DNA of 64,000 nt, taken from Rhodanobacter sp. PCA2. Lineage in GTDB: Bacteria > Pseudomonadota > Gammaproteobacteria > Xanthomonadales > Rhodanobacteraceae. Position numbers and translations under genes: made by a program. The notes below the pieces were generated by a model. It worked only from the letters and a program-made list of their open reading frames with translations. It ran no database searches and was not told where the DNA came from. The DNA is taken from NCBI RefSeq assembly GCF_013620825.1, contig NZ_NJIC01000008.1:22377-86376 (forward strand), read 5' to 3'. Below are positions 24,632 through 35,211 of the stretch, in pieces; position 1 is the first letter of the stretch, and each line of letters starts with the position of its first letter.

Positions 24632-26134
24632 ATGACGAAGCGATACATCCTGGTGCTGGATCAGGGCACCACCAGCACGCGGGCGATGCTGGTCGACGCG
24701 GCCGGCTGCGTGGCGGGCATGGCGCAGCGCGAGTTTGCGCAGCTCTATCCGCAGCCCGGCTCGGTCGAGCACGACCCGCGCGAGATCCTCGCCAGCGTGC
24801 TGGTGACGGTGACCGAGGTGTTGACGCGTTGCCAGGTCGAGTTGCGCGAGGTGGCCGGCATCGGCATCACCAACCAGCGCGAGACCACGGTGGTGTGGGA
24901 TCGCCACAGCGGCCAGCCGGTGCACAACGCGGTCGTGTGGCAGTCGCGGCAGAGCATGGCGATCTGCGAGCGGCTGAAAGCGGAAGGTTGCGAGCCGACC
25001 GTGCGCGCGAAGACCGGCCTGCTGATCGACGCCTACTTCTCGGCCAGCAAGATCCGCTGGATCCTCGACCATGTCGAGGGCGCGCAGGCACGGGCGGAAC
25101 GCGGCGATCTGCTGTTCGGCACGATCGAGAGCTGGCTGGTGTGGAACCTCACCGGCCGGCGACTGCACGTCACCGATGCCAGCAACGCCGCGCGCACCCT
25201 GCTGTACGACATCCATGCCTGCGACTGGGACGACGAGCTGCTGCGCATGTTCGGCGTGCCGCGCAGCCTGCTGCCGCAGGTGCGCTCCTGCAGCGAGCAT
25301 TACGGCGACACCGACCCGGCGCGCTTCTTCGGGGCCGCGTTGCCGATCGGCGGTCTTGCCGGCGACCAGCAGGCGGCCCTGTTCGGCCAGGCCTGTTTCG
25401 AACCGGGCATGGCGAAGAACACCTACGGCACCGGCTGTTTCATGTTGATGCACACCGGCGGACAGGCCGTGCCGTCACGGAGCGGCCTGCTGACCACGAT
25501 CGCCTGGGACATCGGCGGCCGGGTCGAGTACGCGCTGGAAGGCAGCATCTTCGTGGCCGGCGCGGTGGTGCAGTGGCTGCGCGACGGCCTGCGCGTGCTG
25601 GACCACGCCGCCGACTCGCAGGCGCTGGCCGAAAGCGTGCCCTCCAGCGACGGCGTCTACCTGGTGCCGGCCTTCGTGGGCCTGGGTGCGCCGTACTGGC
25701 GCAGCGAGGTGCGCGGCGCGATGTTCGGCCTCACCCGCGGCACGCGCCGCGAGCACGTGGTGCGCGCGGCGCTGGAGGCGATGGCCTACCAGTCGCGCGA
25801 CGTGCTGGCGGCGATGGAGGCGGATGCGGGCATCCCGCTGAAGGAGTTGCGTTGCGACGGCGGCGCGATCGCCAACGATTTCGTCGCGCAGTTCCAGAGC
25901 GACATGCTGGGCGTGCCGCTGCTGCGTCCGCGGGTGCAGGAAACCACGGCGCTGGGTGCGGCCTATCTGGCTGGTTTGGCGCTGGGCTTCTGGGAAAGCC
26001 GCGAACAGCTCGCACAGTTGTGGCAGATGGAACGACGCTTCGAACCACGCATGCCCGTGCCGGAACGCGAGCGCCGTTACCGCGGTTGGCAGGCGGCGGT
26101 GCAGGCCGCCTGCGCGTTCCATCCCGAAGCCTGA
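24632..26134 (+). CDS. glpK: Glycerol kinase GlpK
   Basis: FGGY-family kinase that makes glycerol 3-phosphate from glycerol and ATP. The 500-residue product has the phosphate loop DQGTTSTRA (10-18), the glycerol-contact region [20 protein letters not shown], the FGGY signatures around [15 protein letters not shown] and [20 protein letters not shown], and normal length. The ATG at 24632 is preceded by GAGGTGT. No glpF or glpD is adjacent, so it stands alone between the chemotaxis block and a convergent kinase gene. A GC-rich inverted repeat (24547-24554 and 24567-24574) lies just before it and may end the upstream transcript. Confidence 0.96.
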   Translation: MTKRYILVLDQGTTSTRAMLVDAAGCVAGMAQREFAQLYPQPGSVEHDPREILASVLVTVTEVLTRCQVELREVAGIGITNQRETTVVWDRHSGQPVHNAVVWQSRQSMAICERLKAEGCEPTVRAKTGLLIDAYFSASKIRWILDHVEGAQARAERGDLLFGTIESWLVWNLTGRRLHVTDASNAARTLLYDIHACDWDDELLRMFGVPRSLLPQVRSCSEHYGDTDPARFFGAALPIGGLAGDQQAALFGQACFEPGMAKNTYGTGCFMLMHTGGQAVPSRSGLLTTIAWDIGGRVEYALEGSIFVAGAVVQWLRDGLRVLDHAADSQALAESVPSSDGVYLVPAFVGLGAPYWRSEVRGAMFGLTRGTRREHVVRAALEAMAYQSRDVLAAMEADAGIPLKELRCDGGAIANDFVAQFQSDMLGVPLLRPRVQETTALGAAYLAGLALGFWESREQLAQLWQMERRFEPRMPVPERERRYRGWQAAVQAACAFHPEA

Positions 26135-26220
26135 AACCGGCAACGCGCCGCGTGTACCCGCGCCTGGCATTGTCGAACGGGCGAATGGAGGAGGCGCAGG
26201 AAGCGCTACCCCGCGTCCCC

Positions 26221-27156
26221 TCAATCCAGCGCGTAGCCGAACTGTTCCTGGAAGGCGGCGGCGAATTCGGTATAGCTGAAATGCTGGTTCTGCGTGCCGG
26301 GATGCTCGACCTTGAGCGCGCCCATCAGCGACGCCATGCGGCCCACCGTGGGCCAGTCCTTGCCGCGCGTGATGCCGAAGATCAGGCCGGCGCGGTAAGC
26401 GTCGCCGCAACCGGTGGGATCGACGATGCGGCTTTCGCGCGCCGGGGGGATCTCGTGCGTGGTGCCGCCGGCATGGATCAGCGAACCGCGCGGCCCCAGC
26501 GTGACGACGTAGGCCTTCACGTGGGCGGCGATGTCCTCGGCGCTCCAGCCGGTGCGCGTCTGCAGCAGCTGCGACTCGTAGTCGTTTACGATGACGTAGG
26601 TGGCCTTCTCGATCATCGTGCGGAATTCGTCGCCGTTGAACAGCGGCATCGCCTGGCCGGGATCGAAGATGAAGGGCACGCCGCGCGCGGCGAATTCGTC
26701 CACGTGCTGCAGCATCGCCTCGCGGCCGTCGGGCGCCACGATCGCGAAGTCGATGTCGGGGATGTCGCGCACGTGGTTGTCGTGCGCGCTGGACATCGCG
26801 CCGGGGTGGAAGGCGGTGATCTGGTTGTTGTCCAGGTCCGTGGTGATGAAGCACTGCGGGGTGAACTGGTCCTCGAACACGCGCACGCAGTCGAGCCGGA
26901 TGCCGCACTTTTCCAGGTGGGTGCGGTAGGGCGCGAAATCCTGGCCGACCGCGGCCACCGGCAGAGGATCGCCGCCCAGCAGCTTGAGGTTGTAGGCGAT
27001 GTTGCCGGCACAGCCGCCGAACTCGCGGCGCATCCGCGGGACCAGGAAGGACACGTTCAGGATGTGCATCTGGTCGGGCAGGATGTGGTTCTTGAACTGG
27101 TCCTGGAACACCATGATGGTGTCGTAGGCCAGCGATCCGCAGATGACGGCAGACAT
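26221..27156 (-). CDS. PfkB-family carbohydrate/nucleoside kinase (adenosine-kinase-like)
   Basis: A 311-residue kinase of the PfkB/ribokinase fold. Near the C terminus is the anion-hole and catalytic motif DPTGCGDAYRAG (ribokinases have DTTGAGDAF); near the N terminus are MSAVICGSLAYDTIM and REFGGCAGNIAYNL. The form with GCGDAYRAG resembles proteins annotated as adenosine or cytidine kinases in proteobacteria. The exact substrate cannot be read from sequence. It converges on glpK with an 86-base gap and is divergent from mreB. Confidence 0.88.
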   Translation of the reverse strand: MSAVICGSLAYDTIMVFQDQFKNHILPDQMHILNVSFLVPRMRREFGGCAGNIAYNLKLLGGDPLPVAAVGQDFAPYRTHLEKCGIRLDCVRVFEDQFTPQCFITTDLDNNQITAFHPGAMSSAHDNHVRDIPDIDFAIVAPDGREAMLQHVDEFAARGVPFIFDPGQAMPLFNGDEFRTMIEKATYVIVNDYESQLLQTRTGWSAEDIAAHVKAYVVTLGPRGSLIHAGGTTHEIPPARESRIVDPTGCGDAYRAGLIFGITRGKDWPTVGRMASLMGALKVEHPGTQNQHFSYTEFAAAFQEQFGYALD

Positions 27157-27359
27157 GGTTGCGAGGTTGTCCCGATGGATGAAGGATGGCGCGCGCGGCG
27201 CGGCCGACAAACCCGGATCCGCGGACCCGGCCAAAGTCTCGCATCGTATCGTGAACCGGCGTCCGTGGCGAATCCCGCGGGTAGCGCGATGGCCTGGCCC
27301 GGCACACAGGAATGTGCGGCAAGTGGCGTCATGGAAAGGCTTTTTTAACGTCTTTCCGG

Positions 27360-28476
<1,117 letters not shown>

Positions 28477-28488
28477 GGCCGACTCATC

Positions 28489-29511
28489 GTGGCGCGTTCG
28501 CGCGATGAGTCCTCGCCCCTGTTTGCCGGCAACGCCGCGGGCACGCTGCGGCTTATCTCCTACCTCGCGCTGGCCATGGTGCTGATGGTGCTCGACCATC
28601 GCAACGGCTGGCTGTGGCGCGTGCGCTACGCGGCGTCGGCGGTGGTCGAGCCGGTGTACCGGCTGGCCAACCTGCCGGGCGCCGGCATGCGCACGCTCAC
28701 GGTGGCGTTCGCCGACCGCAAGCTGCTCACCGAGCAGAACCAGCGCCTGCGCGAGGACCTGCTGCTGGCGAACGCGCGGCTCAACCGCATGGCCGCCGTG
28801 GCCGAGCAGAACCAGCGCCTGAAGGAGCTGCTGGACACCCAGCACAGCCTGGAGCTCAACGTGCAGCTGGCCCGCGTGGTCGGCGTGGACCTGGGCGCCT
28901 GGCAGCAGCGGCTGGTGATCAACCTCGGCGCGCGCGACGGCGTGAAGCCGGGGCAGCCGGTGATCGACGCGCACGGCGTGATCGGCCAGGTGGTCGAAGT
29001 GCTGCCCACCACCGCCGTGGTGATGCTGGTGACCGATCCCGCGCACGCGATCCCGGTGGTGGTGGAGCGTTCCGGCCTGCGCACGGTGGCCTACGGCGCG
29101 CGCGACGGCAGCGGCATGGTGCTGCCCAACATCCCGCTGGCCGCCGACGTGCGGCCGGGCGACAAGCTGCTCACCTCCGGCCTGGGCGGGCGCTTCCCGC
29201 CGGGCTTTCCGGTGGGCAAGGTGGAGTCGGTGGGGCTGGGCGCCTCCGGCATGTTCCGTGCGGCGCAGGTGCAGCCCGCGGCCGACATCGATCGCAGCGA
29301 GGACGTGCTGTTGCTGCACGACCAGGCCGAACCCGCCGGACCGCCGACGCCGGCGGCGCCGTCCGGGCCGCCGACGGGCCTGGCGCCCGCACCGGGCGCG
29401 GCCGCCGGCGGCATGCCGGCCGCAGCCGCCTCGGCCGGCAATCCACCATCCGCGCCGACACCGGCGCGTACCGCCGGGACCGCGCCGGCCCCGGCCGGAG
29501 GTGCGCGATGA
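28489..29511 (+). CDS. mreC: Rod-shape protein MreC
   Basis: Bitopic periplasmic scaffold of the elongasome that activates PBP2. The 340-residue product has a short cytoplasmic tail, one membrane helix (about 18-37), a coiled coil (about 80-118; TEQNQRLREDLLLANARLNR), the beta-barrel MreC core (VVGVDLGAWQQRLVINLGAR, LTSGLGGRFPPGFPVG) and a long Ala/Pro/Gly-rich tail from about residue 280 that is probably disordered. It starts with GTG at 28489. Its stop overlaps the mreD start. Confidence 0.96.
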   Translation: MARSRDESSPLFAGNAAGTLRLISYLALAMVLMVLDHRNGWLWRVRYAASAVVEPVYRLANLPGAGMRTLTVAFADRKLLTEQNQRLREDLLLANARLNRMAAVAEQNQRLKELLDTQHSLELNVQLARVVGVDLGAWQQRLVINLGARDGVKPGQPVIDAHGVIGQVVEVLPTTAVVMLVTDPAHAIPVVVERSGLRTVAYGARDGSGMVLPNIPLAADVRPGDKLLTSGLGGRFPPGFPVGKVESVGLGASGMFRAAQVQPAADIDRSEDVLLLHDQAEPAGPPTPAAPSGPPTGLAPAPGAAAGGMPAAAASAGNPPSAPTPARTAGTAPAPAGGAR

Positions 29512-29993
29512 ACCGCCAGCGCCTTTCCCTGTGGTGGTTCATCGGCACGCTGCTGTTCGCACTGCTTTCCATGCTGGTGCCGCTGCCGGCGCCGCTGGAG
29601 CCGTTCAAGCCGTACTGGCTCGCGCTGGTGCTGCTGTACTGGGCGCTGGAGTCGGAGGACCGCGTCAGCCTGGGCCTGGCGTTCCTGCTGGGGCTGGGCG
29701 CGGACCTGTTCGACGGCGTGCTGCTGGGCGAGCAGGCGCTGCGCCTCACCGCGCTGGTGTTCATCGCGCTGCGCTTCCGTTCGCGGCTGCGCTTCTTCCC
29801 GATGTGGCAGCAGACCCTGGCGGTGCTGGCGCTGCTGCTGAACGACCGCATCCTGCTGCTGGTGGTGCGGGTGCTGTCCGGCTCCCCGGTGCCGCCGGCG
29901 AGCTGGTGGATCTCGCCGTTCGTGGGCGCGGCGCTGTGGCCGTTCCTGTTCCTGCTGCTGGACGACCTGCGCGCGCGTCTGCGTATCCAATGA
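29508..29993 (+). CDS. mreD: Rod-shape membrane protein MreD
   Basis: A 161-residue integral membrane protein of the elongasome, with about five hydrophobic helices and the family motif VLLYWALESEDRVSLGLAFL followed by GLGADLFDGVLLGEQAL. The ATG overlaps the mreC stop and is preceded by GGAGG. It is 15 bases before mrdA. Confidence 0.95.
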   Translation: MNRQRLSLWWFIGTLLFALLSMLVPLPAPLEPFKPYWLALVLLYWALESEDRVSLGLAFLLGLGADLFDGVLLGEQALRLTALVFIALRFRSRLRFFPMWQQTLAVLALLLNDRILLLVVRVLSGSPVPPASWWISPFVGAALWPFLFLLLDDLRARLRIQ

Positions 29994-30008
29994 GCGGGCG
30001 CCGCTGAC

Positions 30009-31988
30009 ATGAAGCTGCAGCGCTCGATCAAGGACGCACGGAGCGAGAGCGAGCTGTTCCGGCGGCGCGCGCTGGCCGGCTTCGCGCTGATCCTGCTGGG
30101 CCTGATCGGGCTGATCGGCCGCTACGTGATCCTGCAGGTGCAGCGCTACGACGAATTCGCCACGCGCTCGCAGAACAACCAGGTCAAGCCCATCCCGATC
30201 CCGCCGGCGCGCGGCCTGATCTACGACCGCAACGGCGTGCTGCTGGCGAACAACGTGCCGGCGTTCCGGCTCGAGGTGGTGCCCGAGCAGGTCAAGGACA
30301 TGCAGGCGATGCTGGCCCGGCTGGGCCAGGTCATTCCGCTGGGCCAGGACGACCTCGACGCGTTCCGCAAGCAGCTGAAGCAGAGCCGCCGCTTCGAGAG
30401 CGTGCCGCTGAAGATGCGCCTCACCGAGGACGAGATCGACCGCTTCGCGGTGAACCGCTGGCGCTTCCCCGGCGTGGACGTGGTGCCCTACCTCAACCGG
30501 CGCTATCCGCTGGGCGAGCTGTTCGCGCACGTGATCGGCTACGTCTCGCGCATCGACGCGGACGACCTCGCGCGGCTCGACCCGGCGCGCTACAAGGGCA
30601 CCACCCACGTGGGCCGCATCGGCCTCGAGCGCTCCTACGAGGACATCCTGCACGGCACGCCGGGTTACCAGCTGGTCGAGGTGAACGCGGACGGCCGCAC
30701 CCAGCGGGTGCTGCAGACGCACGTCGCCACGCCCGGCCAGAACATCTACCTCAGCATCGACGCACGCATCCAGAAGGCCGCCGAGCAGGCCTTCGACGGC
30801 CGCCCCGGCGCGGCGGTGGCGATCGACCCGCGCAACGGCCAGGTGCTGGCGATGGTCAGCGTGCCCACCTACGACCCCAACCTGTTCGTGGACGGCATCA
30901 GCCACGCCGACTACGGCGCCCTGACCGGCTCGCCGGACAAGCCGCTGCTGAACCGCGCGCTGCGCGGCGTGTATCCGCCCGGTTCCACGGTGAAGCCCTA
31001 CGTGGCGCTCGGCGGCCTGGAGCTGGGTCTGCGCACGCCGCAGGACACGGTGCTCTCCACCGGCACGTTCTACATCCCCGGCCAGTCGCGCGGCTACCGC
31101 GACGACCGCCGCGGCGGCTTCGGCACGGTGGACCTGCGCAAGGCCATCATGTGGTCGGTGAACACCTACTTCTACAAGCTCGCGCTCGACATGGGCATCG
31201 ACCGCTTCAGCGCGTGGATGGGCAGGTTCGGCTTCGGCAAGCCCACCGGCATCGACCTCGAGGGCGAGGCCAGCGGCATCCTGCCGTCGCGCGAATGGAA
31301 GGCCAAGCGCTTCAAGCAGGGCTGGTACCCCGGCGAGACGGTGATCGCCGGCATCGGCCAGGGCTACTGGGCGGTGACGCCGCTGCAGCTGGCGCATGCG
31401 CTGGCCACGCTGGCCGGGCGCGGCGTGCCGTACGCGCCGCGGCTGGTGATGGCCACCCAGACCGGCGTGGATGCGCCCAGGCTGCCGCTGCCCAATCCGC
31501 CCAGCGGACCGTCGCTGGTCACCAACCAGGCCAGCTGGCAGGCGGTGGAGCAGGGCATGCAGCTGGTGGTGAACGACCCGCGCGGCACCGGTTACGGGCT
31601 GGGCAGGGGCTTCCCGTACACCATCGCCGGCAAGAGCGGCACCGCCGAACGCTACTCGCGCCGCACCGACGCCTACAACGAGAACAAGAACCTCGCCTAC
31701 CTGGCCAGCCGCCACCGCGCCTGGTTCGAGATGTTCGCGCCGGCCGAGAACCCGCGCATTGCGGTGGTGGTCGTGCTGGAACAGGGCGCCTGGGGCGCTT
31801 CCTCGGCCGGCCCGATCGCGCGCAAGATCCTGGACGCCTGGCTGGCCACCCAGCCGGACGCGCCGCCGGACACGCCGCTGCCGCCGGAAGGCAGCCGCAG
31901 CGCGCCGGCGCCCGCGCCGGCCGCGTCGCTGCCCGACGTGCCGGAGGACGAGCCGGCCGAGGCCGCCACGCAGGAGACGCCGCCATGA
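30009..31988 (+). CDS. mrdA: Penicillin-binding protein 2 (transpeptidase of elongation)
   Basis: Class B PBP that cross-links lateral-wall peptidoglycan together with RodA. The 659-residue product has one N-terminal membrane helix (about 21-43), the pedestal domain with PPARGLIYDRNGVLLANN, and the transpeptidase domain with Ser326 in the GSTVK motif, SVN at 383-385 and KSG at 542-544 (KSGTAE). The C-terminal 45 residues are Pro/Ala/Glu-rich. Its stop overlaps the mrdB start. It is slightly longer than the E. coli protein because of that tail. Confidence 0.97.
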   Translation: MKLQRSIKDARSESELFRRRALAGFALILLGLIGLIGRYVILQVQRYDEFATRSQNNQVKPIPIPPARGLIYDRNGVLLANNVPAFRLEVVPEQVKDMQAMLARLGQVIPLGQDDLDAFRKQLKQSRRFESVPLKMRLTEDEIDRFAVNRWRFPGVDVVPYLNRRYPLGELFAHVIGYVSRIDADDLARLDPARYKGTTHVGRIGLERSYEDILHGTPGYQLVEVNADGRTQRVLQTHVATPGQNIYLSIDARIQKAAEQAFDGRPGAAVAIDPRNGQVLAMVSVPTYDPNLFVDGISHADYGALTGSPDKPLLNRALRGVYPPGSTVKPYVALGGLELGLRTPQDTVLSTGTFYIPGQSRGYRDDRRGGFGTVDLRKAIMWSVNTYFYKLALDMGIDRFSAWMGRFGFGKPTGIDLEGEASGILPSREWKAKRFKQGWYPGETVIAGIGQGYWAVTPLQLAHALATLAGRGVPYAPRLVMATQTGVDAPRLPLPNPPSGPSLVTNQASWQAVEQGMQLVVNDPRGTGYGLGRGFPYTIAGKSGTAERYSRRTDAYNENKNLAYLASRHRAWFEMFAPAENPRIAVVVVLEQGAWGASSAGPIARKILDAWLATQPDAPPDTPLPPEGSRSAPAPAPAASLPDVPEDEPAEAATQETPP

Positions 31989-33106
31989 TCGAGGCGCTGC
32001 ACGTACGGACGCGACGCCTGCTGCACCGCGTGCTGACCCGGCCGCGGGTCGACCTGCCGCTGGCGCTCGGCCTGCTGCTGCTGGCCGGCACCGGGCTGAC
32101 CACGCTGTACAGCGCCGCCGACGGCAGCTTCCCGCTGGTCGGCGGCCAGGCCATGCGCTTCGGGCTGGGCTTCGCGCTGCTGCTGCTGGTCTCGCGCATT
32201 CCGCCCTCGGTGCTGCGCAACTGGACGCCATGGCTGTATGCCGGCAGCACCTTCCTGCTGATCGTGGTGGCGGTGCTGGGCGAGGGCCGCGGCGCCGACC
32301 GCTGGCTCAACCTGGGCGTGATGCGCTTCCAGCCGTCCGAGCTGGTCAAGCTCACCATGCCGATGATGGTGGCCTGGTACCTGCACCCGCGCCAGCTGCC
32401 GCCGGGCTGGAAGGACATCGCGATGGTCGGCATCCTGATCGCGATTCCCGCCGCGCTGATCGCCAAGCAGCCGGACCTGGGCACGGCGTTGCTGGTGGCG
32501 GCGGCCGGCGCGTTCGCGCTGTTCCTCTCCGGCATGGCGTGGTGGCGCATCGGACTGCTGCTGGGCAGCGCGGCCGCGATGGTGCCGGTGATCTGGCACT
32601 TGCCCGTCATCCACCAGTACCAGCGCGACCGCGTGCTGACCCTGCTCAACCCGGAGTCCGATCCGCTGGGCAACGGCTGGCACATCATCCAGTCGCAGAT
32701 CGCGGTGGGCTCCGGCGGCGTGTTCGGCAAGGGCTGGATGCACAGCTCGCAGTCGCGGCTGGACTTCCTGCCCGAGCACACCACCGACTTCATCTTCGCG
32801 GTGTACTCCGAGGAATTCGGCCTGGTCGGCGTGTGCCTGATGATGGCGCTGTACGCGTTCATCATCGGCCGCTGCCTGTGGATCGCGATGGAGGCGCGCG
32901 ACACCTACTCGCGCCTGCTCGCCGGCGCGATCGGCATGAGCCTGTTCGTCTACGTGTTCGTCAACGGCGGCATGGTGTCCGGCATGCTGCCGGTGGTGGG
33001 CGTGCCGATGCCGCTGGTGAGCTACGGCGGCACATCTGCGGTGACGCTGCTGACCGGCTTCGGCATGCTGATGTCGATCCACGCGCATCGCAAGCGGCAC
33101 GACTAG
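31985..33106 (+). CDS. mrdB: Rod-shape glycosyltransferase RodA
   Basis: SEDS-family polytopic membrane glycosyltransferase that polymerises lipid II as partner of PBP2. The 373-residue product has about ten hydrophobic helices and SEDS signatures: GRGADRWLNLGVMRFQPSEL, KQPDLGTALLV (the loop that carries the catalytic Asp in RodA), QSQIAVGSGGVFGKGW, DFIFAVYSEEFGLVGV and PLVSYGGTS. The ATG overlaps the mrdA stop. Confidence 0.97.
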   Translation: MIEALHVRTRRLLHRVLTRPRVDLPLALGLLLLAGTGLTTLYSAADGSFPLVGGQAMRFGLGFALLLLVSRIPPSVLRNWTPWLYAGSTFLLIVVAVLGEGRGADRWLNLGVMRFQPSELVKLTMPMMVAWYLHPRQLPPGWKDIAMVGILIAIPAALIAKQPDLGTALLVAAAGAFALFLSGMAWWRIGLLLGSAAAMVPVIWHLPVIHQYQRDRVLTLLNPESDPLGNGWHIIQSQIAVGSGGVFGKGWMHSSQSRLDFLPEHTTDFIFAVYSEEFGLVGVCLMMALYAFIIGRCLWIAMEARDTYSRLLAGAIGMSLFVYVFVNGGMVSGMLPVVGVPMPLVSYGGTSAVTLLTGFGMLMSIHAHRKRHD

Positions 33107-33197
33107 GGCAGCTCGCGCCATCGTCGAGCGAAGGCGTGCCCACGCGGATGTCGGCGCGTGCGGACAAGCATGCTAGGCTTCCCCACACAAGAATTTC

Positions 33198-34214
33198 ATG
33201 AGCAAAGGCATGCTCTCCTTTTCCCGTTTTCGACCGCTGTTTCTGGCCCTGGCCTGCACGCCGTGCTTTTCCGTGGTGGCCGCCACCCATCCCGGCCAGG
33301 CGGCGCTGGTGAAGGAAGTGGCCCGCGACACCGGCAAGAGTCCGCAGGCGCTGAATGCGCTGCTCGACCAGGCGAAGGTGCAGCAGGGCATCCTGGACGC
33401 GATCAGCCGCCCGGCCGAGGCGAAGCCGTGGAGCGCGTACCGGCCGATCTTCCTCACCGACAAGCGCATCGACGACGGCGTGGCGTTCTACCGCGAGCAT
33501 CGCGCGCTGCTGGAGCGCATCGGCCGGCAGTACGGCGTGGCGCCGCAGTACATCGTGGCGATCATCGGCGTGGAGACGTTCTACGGCCGCGTCACCGGCA
33601 AGTACAAGGTGCTGGACGCGCTGGTGACGCTGGGCTTCCACTACCCGAAGCGCGCGACCTATTTCCGCCAGCAGCTGAAGACCCTGCTGGAGCTGCCGGA
33701 CAGCCATCTGGGCGGCCCGGTGGACACGCTCACCGGCTCCTACGCCGGCGCCCAGGGCTGGGGCCAGTTCATGCCCGACAGCATCCGCGACTACGCGGTG
33801 GACGAGGACGGCGACGGCCGCATCGACCTCGCGAACTCGCTGCCCGACATCCTCGCCAGCGTGGCGAACTACTTCGCGAAGCACGGCTGGGTCGCCGGCG
33901 GTCCGGTGGCGGCGCGCGCGCAGGCGGACGGCGCGGCGAAGGCGCTGGGCGACTGGACGCCCAAGCCGCAGTGGCCGCTGGAACAGCTCGAGGCCTGGGG
34001 CTACGCGCCGGTGCAGCGGCTGGACCCCGGCGAGTCCAGCAGCCTGCTGACGCTGGACGGCGCGAACGGGCCGGAGCACTGGTTCACCTTCAACAACTTC
34101 TACGTGATCACCCGCTACAACCGGAGCCCGATGTACGCGATGGCGGTGGACCAACTGGCGCAGGCCATCAAGGACGGCGTGGGCGGCGCGGACAGCGCGG
34201 ACCGCATGCAATGA
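33198..34214 (+). CDS. mltB: Membrane-bound lytic murein transglycosylase B (MltB type)
   Basis: Lytic transglycosylase that cleaves glycan strands to anhydro-muropeptides. The 338-residue product has a hydrophobic N terminus; a cysteine in FLALACTPC might be a lipobox, but the residues before it are not ideal. Catalytic Glu126 lies in IIGVETFYGRVTGKY, followed by SYAGAQGWGQFMPDS and the family repeat RIDLANSLPDILASVANYF. Its position after rodA and before rlpA is the usual one. The stop overlaps the rlpA start. Confidence 0.94.
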   Translation: MSKGMLSFSRFRPLFLALACTPCFSVVAATHPGQAALVKEVARDTGKSPQALNALLDQAKVQQGILDAISRPAEAKPWSAYRPIFLTDKRIDDGVAFYREHRALLERIGRQYGVAPQYIVAIIGVETFYGRVTGKYKVLDALVTLGFHYPKRATYFRQQLKTLLELPDSHLGGPVDTLTGSYAGAQGWGQFMPDSIRDYAVDEDGDGRIDLANSLPDILASVANYFAKHGWVAGGPVAARAQADGAAKALGDWTPKPQWPLEQLEAWGYAPVQRLDPGESSSLLTLDGANGPEHWFTFNNFYVITRYNRSPMYAMAVDQLAQAIKDGVGGADSADRMQ

Positions 34215-35143
34215 GGTTGTGGCATGGCGTGGCGCTGCTGGCGGTCGCGCTGGCGCTGACCGCCTGCGGCGGCAGGAAGGCGACCCGCCCCGGCGGCGCG
34301 AGCGCGACGACGGGCGCGGGAAGCGGCGGCACGAGCCGCGGCTGGTTCCATCGCGACGACACCAGCCTGCCGCAGGACCGCCGCTACGGCGACCAGAACG
34401 ACAGCTCGCCCGCCGGCGCGCCGCCGGCGTTCATCGCCACGCTGCCCGAGCCGGTGCCGAAGGCGGAGCCGCGTTCGCTGTACGGCAACAAGTCGCCGTA
34501 CACGGTGCTGGGGCAGAGCTATCGCGTGCTGCCCAGCGCACGCGGCTACGACGAGCGCGGCATCGCATCTTTCTACGGCAACAAGTTCCACGGCTACAAG
34601 ACCTCCAGCCTGGAGGACTACGACATGTACAAGTTCACCGCGGCGAGCAAGGTGCTGCCGCTGCCGAGCTACGCGCGGGTGACCAACCTCGCGAACGGCA
34701 AGAGCGTGATCGTGCGCGTCAACGACCGCGGGCCGTTCCACGAGAACCGCATCATCGACCTGTCCTACGCCGCCGCGGTGCGCATCGGCGTGTGGCCCAA
34801 GGGCACCGGCCTGGTCGAGGTGCAGGGCATCGATCCGTCCGCGCCGGGCGGGGAACCGGCGCCGCCGCGCACGGTCACAGCCGGCACCGCCACCGGCACC
34901 CGCGCCGCGCCGGGGATCTACCTGCAGGTGGGCGCGTTTTCCGATGCGGCGAACGCCGAACGGGTGGCCGCACGGCTGCGCCAGGCCAACTTCGCGCCGG
35001 TTCGGGTGGAGGAGGTTCAGATCAACGGCCGCACCATACGTCGCGTGCGGGTGGGGCCGCTGGACGGCGTGGACCGCGCCGACCAGGTGACCTCCCGCAT
35101 CGAAGACATGGGGCTGCCGCGGCCGCATGTCGCGGTAGACTGA
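34211..35143 (+). CDS. rlpA: Rare lipoprotein A (septal peptidoglycan-binding transglycosylase)
   Basis: Outer-membrane lipoprotein that in Pseudomonas cleaves denuded septal glycans. In its 310 residues: a lipoprotein signal with lipobox LTAC (Cys19), a linker, a double-psi beta-barrel domain (GIASFYGNKFHGYKTSSLE through VNDRGPFHENRIIDLS) and a C-terminal SPOR domain (IYLQVGAFSDAANAERVAAR to the end). The conserved barrel His and Asp positions are present (FHG and NDRGPF). The ATG overlaps the mltB stop. Confidence 0.95.
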   Translation: MRLWHGVALLAVALALTACGGRKATRPGGASATTGAGSGGTSRGWFHRDDTSLPQDRRYGDQNDSSPAGAPPAFIATLPEPVPKAEPRSLYGNKSPYTVLGQSYRVLPSARGYDERGIASFYGNKFHGYKTSSLEDYDMYKFTAASKVLPLPSYARVTNLANGKSVIVRVNDRGPFHENRIIDLSYAAAVRIGVWPKGTGLVEVQGIDPSAPGGEPAPPRTVTAGTATGTRAAPGIYLQVGAFSDAANAERVAARLRQANFAPVRVEEVQINGRTIRRVRVGPLDGVDRADQVTSRIEDMGLPRPHVAVD

Positions 35144-35211
35144 GCGGTGTTTATCCACGGACGGCGCCTTTCCGGCGCCCTCTCGCAAACCATTTGGGAC
35201 CACAGACCACG